In this document: positions 43,701 through 47,033 of the stretch, piece by piece
Numbering within the stretch: position 1 is the stretch's first letter
Layout of the letters: every line of letters starts with the position of its first letter
DNA from: Geobacteraceae bacterium GWC2_55_20
GTDB lineage: Bacteria > Desulfobacterota > Desulfuromonadia > Geobacterales > Pseudopelobacteraceae
Assembly: GCA_001802125.1 (NCBI GenBank)
Contig: MGZK01000032.1
Span: 1-47,033, forward strand
DNA length: 47,033 nucleotides
Direction of reading: 5' to 3'
Program-made: the position numbers and the translations under genes
The notes under the pieces: generated by a model
Seen by the model: only the letters and a program-made list of their open reading frames with translations
What the model was told of the DNA's origin: nothing
Databases searched by the model: none

Positions 43701-43898
43701 GGTAACATTGCGCTCGATCTCGATTGCGGAGAGTCCATCGGCGTGGCTGACAACCTCGACCTGGATGTTGGTAACATCGGGAAAGGCATCGATCGGCAGT
43801 TTCAGATAGGAATAGGCCCCAAAGACGATTATGAGAAGGGAGAGAAAGATGACCATCCCCTTCTGCCTTAGCGAATAGGATATGATTTTCTCTAGCAT
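40794..43898 (-). CDS. Heavy-metal efflux RND pump (CusA/CzcA family)
   Basis: Encodes 1034 residues with the 12-helix RND layout and two large periplasmic loops; it opens MLEKIISYSLRQKGMVIFLS and keeps LPIDAFPDVTNIQVEV. It uses the proton gradient to export metal ions through a tripartite complex. In helix 4 the sequence is AISIGMIIDTTIIQVEN: one Asp and one Glu, lacking the extra Asp of CzcA (DFG...D), so it is closer to CusA-like or other HME classes. The metal is not certain. The ATG shares one base with the adaptor stop (TGATG). It is the last gene of the efflux operon. Confidence 0.95.
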   Translation of the reverse strand: MLEKIISYSLRQKGMVIFLSLLIIVFGAYSYLKLPIDAFPDVTNIQVEVVSHADGLSAIEIERNVTYPIEMAMRGLPDIEQMRSVTKFGLSIVTIVFKDNVDIYFARQLVFERLAEAKEKVPKGVEVAMGPIGTAMGEIYQYTLEGKMPDDPQQKIAYLTNLRTIQEWVVTPQLKSVAGVNEINSYGGYFKQYQVIVSPEKLLKYGITVDDVHSAIGSNNENVGGNVLERGTDQYIVRGVGLIKDISDIETIVLKSQGGTPTYIRDVAQVKVGEAVRMGASMKNGKDEAVGGIAMMLRGENSRDVVRRVKEKVKEINGNNMLPDGIKIVPYYDRSDIVSASVGTVNKALIEGSVLVLIVLYLLLNSIRGSLVVLIALPLSLLATFIVMKLAGISANLMSLGGLAISIGMIIDTTIIQVENVQRHLCEEGGKHPKLSTVLQAVMEVRKPSIFGELIIAITFIPILSLEGIEGKMFGPLAITVAIALLASLFLSIFVIPVLCILFLKPHPEKESAIMKHAKSFYLPLLEYAMNGKKVILGVAGGFLVVSLFLVTKLGTEFIPAMDEGSFDMDIAMLPGVSLAKAMEVNQQAAAKLKKFDELDIIVGRTGQTGVAMDTRGVDKTAYVGIFKPKDQWKRDISKEELINEMRTSLESVAGISFGFSQPIQCRIDELVAGTRAQLIVKLFGDDIDVLSEKSTEIARVLSTVRGGTDLNAEKVSGQPYLTVNIDRARIARYGLNISDVQKVIEIAVAGKSASRFYEQNRSFDITVRLPEEKRNSLEAIKNLLITTKTGINVPLEQLAEVKMVEGPVQISRQDGIRRIGVEMNVSGRDIGSFVAEAKQKIKDNVKLPPGYYLTWGGQFENQQRAMGKLMIIGPVAIALILLLLYTTFRSIRLALLVISNLPFALIGGVFALFLSGQYLSVPASVGFVVLFGVAVLNGLVLVSRISQLREEGLELSDAIRKGSLDRLRPVLMTASISIFSLMPMLFAGGAGSEIQRPLATVVVGGLVTSTILTLLIIPAVYSWFEKKDVEEEV

Positions 43899-45163
43899 CA
43901 GTGGTTATGCCCCTCCAGCTCGCCCTTTTTGACCTCGGACTTCAACACGAAACCCCCTTTGATTGCGTAGCGTTCCCCCTCCTTGAGCCCGGCCGTTATT
44001 TCAACCAGGCCGGCCGCTGCACGCCCCAACTCGACAGGACGCTGTTCGAACTCGGTGCCGTTTTCGGTGACGAACAGCAGCTTTTTGCCGTCCAGCTCCT
44101 GCACCGCCTCTTCGGGCACCGCCAGCACCGGCGGCGCGTCGGCGGCCAGCGCCAGCTCAGCCGTGGCAAACATCTCCGGTTTAAGTTTGCGCCCAGGGTT
44201 GGCGACCTCGATTCGTGCCTTGACCGTGCGGGTGGCTTCATTCACCAGGTCGGCGATATAGGTGATGCGCCCCTTCAGTTTCAGGTCCGGAAAGGCGCCG
44301 ACCATGACCGTGGCTGTCTGTCCCTTACGCACCTTGGCCAGATCTTTTTCGTTGATGTCCACCAGCACCCAGACCGAGGAGAGATCGGCCACGGTGTAGA
44401 GACTTTTAGAAGGATCGGAGAGTTCGCCGACAATGGCATGCTTCTCGGTAATGATGCCGCTGATCGGCGACTTGACTGGCAGCAGCGGCCTCTTGCGGTT
44501 TTCTCCCTTCAGATCCGATACTGAAATGCCATACAGGGACAAACGTTCTTCATCGGTGTGCAGTTCGGTCTGGGTGGTCTTGTAGTCGGTCTCGGCCTGG
44601 AAAATGTCTTTTCTGGCCGCGATCTTCTTCTCCACCAGCACCTTGATCCGGTCCATGTTGGCCTGGGCCAGGGCCAGCCGGGTCTTTGACTGGTGATAGC
44701 GGTTGAGCGCTTCACCCAGCTCGACACTGTCCAGGGTCACGAGCGTCTGGCCGGAAGCGACGCTGTCGCCCAGAGAGGCCCTGACCGTGACGATCTTGCC
44801 GCTGATGCGCGGCGAGACATGGGCGATGCGGTCGGCATTGGCCTCGACCTTGCCGGTGGCGCTGATCACGCCCGCCAGTCGCTGTTTGCTTGCCGGGGCA
44901 ACCACCACGCCGTTTAGCTTCTGCGCCTCGGCGGTCATAGTCACCGTACCTTCTTCCCCATGCTCGTCATGGCCTTCATGCTCCTCTTCCTTATGGCCTT
45001 CTTTGCCTTCATCATGGCCACCCCCCTTTTCCTCCTTATGGCCGGCCTCCTGCTTTTCAGCATGCTCGCCGCCAGCGCTTGTCAATTGGGTAAAACGATA
45101 GAAGAGGCCGCCACCCAGGGCCACGGCCAGAATTACCACGATGATGATTGTTTTTTTGTTCAC
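43898..45163 (-). CDS. RND periplasmic adaptor with His-rich N-terminus (CusB/CzcB-like)
   Basis: Encodes 421 residues from GTG 45163, five bases after GGAGG; open codons upstream lack a site. A membrane anchor (IIIVVILAVALGGGLFYRF) is followed by a region, about residues 30-75, with at least nine His and many Glu/Lys, likely a periplasmic metal-binding arm. The barrel-sandwich, alpha-hairpin and MP domains follow (ISGKIVTVRASLGDSVASG; VKSPISGIITEKHAIVGELS). It links the RND pump with the outer-membrane channel. The His-rich stretch supports zinc, cobalt, nickel or copper as substrate. Confidence 0.95.
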   Translation of the reverse strand: MNKKTIIIVVILAVALGGGLFYRFTQLTSAGGEHAEKQEAGHKEEKGGGHDEGKEGHKEEEHEGHDEHGEEGTVTMTAEAQKLNGVVVAPASKQRLAGVISATGKVEANADRIAHVSPRISGKIVTVRASLGDSVASGQTLVTLDSVELGEALNRYHQSKTRLALAQANMDRIKVLVEKKIAARKDIFQAETDYKTTQTELHTDEERLSLYGISVSDLKGENRKRPLLPVKSPISGIITEKHAIVGELSDPSKSLYTVADLSSVWVLVDINEKDLAKVRKGQTATVMVGAFPDLKLKGRITYIADLVNEATRTVKARIEVANPGRKLKPEMFATAELALAADAPPVLAVPEEAVQELDGKKLLFVTENGTEFEQRPVELGRAAAGLVEITAGLKEGERYAIKGGFVLKSEVKKGELEGHNH

Positions 45164-45191
45164 TGCATCCTCCATATTGTTCGCACGCGAT

Positions 45192-45247
45192 GTAGGGGCA
45201 AACCTTGTGTTTGCCCAATAACGGGCGATCACGAGGATCGCCCCTAC
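45192..45247. repeat. Composite palindromic GTAGGGGC repeat
   Basis: The element starts GTAGGGGC and ends GCCCCTAC. Inside are two hairpins: GGGCAAAC with GTTTGCCC and GGGCGATC with GATCGCCC, read in either strand. The whole forms a cruciform-like structure. Elements with these ends are a known type of dispersed intergenic repeat in many bacterial genomes. It occupies the gap between the outer-membrane channel gene and the adaptor gene, where it could tune the relative amounts of message. Confidence 0.8.
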
Positions 45248-45258
45248 GGGTCCATGAA

Positions 45259-46548
45259 TTATTCCAGCGAGTCTCCCACTGCCGATTCCAGCCTTGTCAG
45301 AGCTGCCTGACGGTCGTGCAACGCCGTAAGATAGCCGTCGCTGACCTCGAAAAATTTCTTCTGTTCCTGGATCACGGCCAGAATATCGACTTCACCCAGG
45401 CGATAGGCCTCGCGGGTCAATTGCAGGTTTTCTTCCAGCTGGGGAATGATGTTTGATTTATAGAGTGATAGAACTTTTTCGGCATTCAGCAGGCCGGCAT
45501 AGGCCGTCTCCACTTCCCGTTCAGCGTTTCTGATGGCAGCCGTTAAACGGCTTTCACTGCTGCTCTTCCTGGCCTTGGCTTCCTGAACACCGGCCCGATT
45601 CCTGTCGAACAGCGGAATGGGGAGCGACAGCCTCAAAGCGATGCTATAGGCCGTGTCCTTCCCCTCGATCCCGCCGATTTCCATGGCGGTCGTGTCCCGC
45701 CTGAATGCAAGGCCAGCGGTGAGGTTGGGAATCCCATCAGCCCGGGCCAGAGTTATGTCAGCCTCGCCCCTGTCTTTTTCGGCTTCCAGCGCTTTCAGGT
45801 CCGGCCGCTTTCCTTGCGCGAGCTGTTTCAGTTCAACCGGTTTCTTTGCCATGACGGTTCCGGCGTCAAACGTCCCGGCAATCGCAGGCGTTTCACCCGT
45901 GGCCAGTCCCATCAATGCCCACAATTTGGCCTGACTCCGGTTCAGCGTGTTTTCGACCTCAATCCTGGCCCCTTCGCTGCGTGCCAGTTCCACCTTGACC
46001 AGACCCATCTCCAGCTCCGGAATATCTCCGGCGGCCAGCCTCTCCCTGGTCACATCAAGCAGTTGACGATTGAGCGCAATCGAACGATCCGACAGGGCGA
46101 TGCGCTGCTCTGCCAGGACCACATCGTAAAAAGACGTCTTTACCTCTTCGCGAAGCAGCCGCTCACGATCGGCCAGCTGCCAGCGGTAGATCTCCAGTTC
46201 CTGTCCGGCGATGGCCAGCCGCTTCTGCCGTTTTCCCGCCAGCAGAAATTCCTGCGACACTCCCAGCGACAGGTTGTTCTCGGAACTGCTGCCGGTCAGA
46301 GCGCCCGTGCCCGCCTCAAAATCCAGCGTCGGGTTCGGCAGGAGTTCCGCCCTGGCCTTGCCGGCATCACGGATGCCTTTTTCTTCACGATACGACTTGA
46401 GGTCGCCGTTATTCTGTAGCGAGACCTCGACAACCTGAGTCACCGAGAGCTTTTGTTGTGTTTCTGCCAGCAGCGGTGTTGACGATAAAACGAACAAGAT
46501 TCCTGACGCCAGGAGCAAAGCCCGCCGTGCAAATACAGTCGTTCCCAA
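45259..46548 (-). CDS. TolC-family outer-membrane channel of metal efflux (CusC/CzcC-like)
   Basis: Encodes 429 residues from TTG 46548, eight bases after AAAGGAGG. A signal peptide ends around STPLLAET (residue ~29). The long helical repeats of the OEP family are present twice, each with helical stretches such as LSVTQVVEVSLQNNGDLKSY and ALRLSLPIPLFDRNRAGVQE, and a motif ELLPNPTLDFEAG for the first strand. It provides the exit duct for the RND pump. It is the first of the three efflux genes. Confidence 0.95.
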   Translation of the reverse strand: MGTTVFARRALLLASGILFVLSSTPLLAETQQKLSVTQVVEVSLQNNGDLKSYREEKGIRDAGKARAELLPNPTLDFEAGTGALTGSSSENNLSLGVSQEFLLAGKRQKRLAIAGQELEIYRWQLADRERLLREEVKTSFYDVVLAEQRIALSDRSIALNRQLLDVTRERLAAGDIPELEMGLVKVELARSEGARIEVENTLNRSQAKLWALMGLATGETPAIAGTFDAGTVMAKKPVELKQLAQGKRPDLKALEAEKDRGEADITLARADGIPNLTAGLAFRRDTTAMEIGGIEGKDTAYSIALRLSLPIPLFDRNRAGVQEAKARKSSSESRLTAAIRNAEREVETAYAGLLNAEKVLSLYKSNIIPQLEENLQLTREAYRLGEVDILAVIQEQKKFFEVSDGYLTALHDRQAALTRLESAVGDSLE

Positions 46549-46630
46549 AGGAATAACCTCCTTTATTCAGTTTTGAATGATGAGATGAAAAGCGTTTGCA
46601 GACGTACCACAACCTGGAGAGAATACGGAT

Positions 46631-46644
46631 CTGTCCCTGGACAG
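46631..46644. promoter_or_regulatory. Short dyad upstream of the efflux channel gene
   Basis: CTGTCC and GGACAG flank two bases, 83 bases upstream of the TTG start of the channel gene. It may be an operator or part of a small hairpin in the leader. Confidence 0.3.
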
Positions 46645-46675
46645 CGCGGACTGCTCCCGGCGCGGCGTTTTTGGC

Positions 46676-47033
46676 CTATTTCTGTGGGGGAATAAACTTG
46701 GAAAGGTAGACTTCGGGTAAAAACCTGAAAGGGTCGGACGTTTGCAGATCAAGAATCAACGGGTTGAAATCGAATTTAAACTGTTGAACAATCAGAGGCG
46801 CGTGACAGGCGCAGTTGAGGCAGTTGTCGCAACCGTCATAATCCTTATGCTGTTCCAGGGGAGAGCACGGGCACTGGTGAGGTTCGGCAATTTCCGGCGA
46901 CAGTGTTTGATCGCCTGCAGCCGCAAGGTGACTCTGCATGGCATGCGCGCTTTCATGCACGCCATTGACCGTGACGGTCAGCATGACCACCAGCAGCAGC
47001 CGGGCAAAGAATTGTATCGGGATAAATTTTCGC
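46676..47033 (-). CDS. Cys-rich periplasmic protein, first gene of efflux operon (cut by window edge)
   Basis: The frame enters from the right edge and gives at least 118 residues. It begins with a hydrophobic stretch FFARLLLVVMLTVTVNGVHE like a signal peptide, so the true start is just beyond the window; an internal GTG at 46990 would cut the leader. The mature part has HQCPCSP and CDNCLNCACHAPL, seven Cys and several His in a short stretch, which suggests metal binding. The position 127 bases ahead of the efflux channel suggests a metal chaperone or sensor for the pump; the family is not known to me. Confidence 0.75.
   Translation of the reverse strand, partial: RKFIPIQFFARLLLVVMLTVTVNGVHESAHAMQSHLAAAGDQTLSPEIAEPHQCPCSPLEQHKDYDGCDNCLNCACHAPLIVQQFKFDFNPLILDLQTSDPFRFLPEVYLSKFIPPQK

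Noticed and set aside
1-47033. CRISPR arrays, tRNA or rRNA genes, full insertion sequences
   Set aside because: No regularly spaced repeats, no cloverleaf or rRNA segment and no transposase or integrase gene were recognised by reading; a tRNA scan would settle the tRNA point.

Overview
The window reads as the chromosome of an anaerobic, cytochrome-rich, menaquinone-using Gram-negative bacterium, most likely a member of the Desulfuromonadota (Geobacter/Geobacteraceae type). The signs are: a decaheme cytochrome next to a large outer-membrane barrel, a hexaheme and a monoheme cytochrome, a polysulfide/thiosulfate-reductase-like molybdoenzyme, futalosine hydrolase (futalosine menaquinone route), FolE2, a SprA-related protein, many two-component and chemotaxis proteins, and a heavy-metal RND pump. 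This placement is inference from gene content; no rRNA or tRNA gene was seen.

Layout. (1) 1-4.7 kb, plus strand: the end of an unrecognised gene overlapping a possible PD-(D/E)XK nuclease, an AAA/DUF4143 ATPase, and two ABC-2 permeases (YbhS/YbhR type) without their ATPase or adaptor. (2) 4.7-5.8 kb, minus: SGNH-hydrolase lipoprotein and a DUF4149 membrane protein. (3) 6.0-7.3 kb, plus: monoheme cytochrome c and a PstS-like periplasmic binding protein. (4) 13.6-7.4 kb, minus: M48 protease, EngB, acylphosphatase, FolE2, a DUF2064 glycosyltransferase-like protein, a hybrid histidine kinase and futalosine hydrolase, ending at a hairpin. (5) 25.2-13.6 kb, minus: a tightly packed 13-gene run: AcuC-like deacetylase, an unknown protein, a TPR protein, a 34-residue membrane peptide, a four-helix membrane protein, an MlaF-like ATPase, a decaheme lipoprotein cytochrome, an MtrB/PioB-like barrel, an ABC-type binding protein, a receiver protein, a DUF401 permease, an NAD(P)-binding protein and ElbB, closed by a strong terminator. 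(6) 29.1-25.3 kb, minus: SprA-related protein and a chemotaxis set (receiver, receiver-less CheB, Cache-type MCP). (7) 29.3-34.2 kb, plus: LysR regulator, terminator, then a PsrABC/PhsABC-like operon. (8) 34.2-38.3 kb: gene relics (CGGC protein, uppP, chrA) bracketing an OmpR/HK two-component pair and a hexaheme cytochrome. (9) 40.6-38.3 kb, minus: ArsR repressor, two methyltransferases, CGGC protein, J-domain protein. (10) 47.0-40.8 kb, minus: Cys-rich periplasmic protein (cut by the window edge) and the TolC/adaptor/RND heavy-metal efflux operon.

The most notable item is region 5. An MtrA-sized cytochrome and an outer-membrane barrel, which together look like an electron conduit across the outer membrane, sit in one long transcription unit with an orphan lipid-transport-type ATPase, several small or unknown membrane proteins and a deacetylase. 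No outer-surface cytochrome is encoded beside them. The cytochrome carries nine CXXCH motifs plus one CX3CH. A second notable item is the set of three broken genes around the two-component/hexaheme block, one of them (34.25-34.37 kb) a decayed copy of the intact CGGC gene 4.4 kb away.
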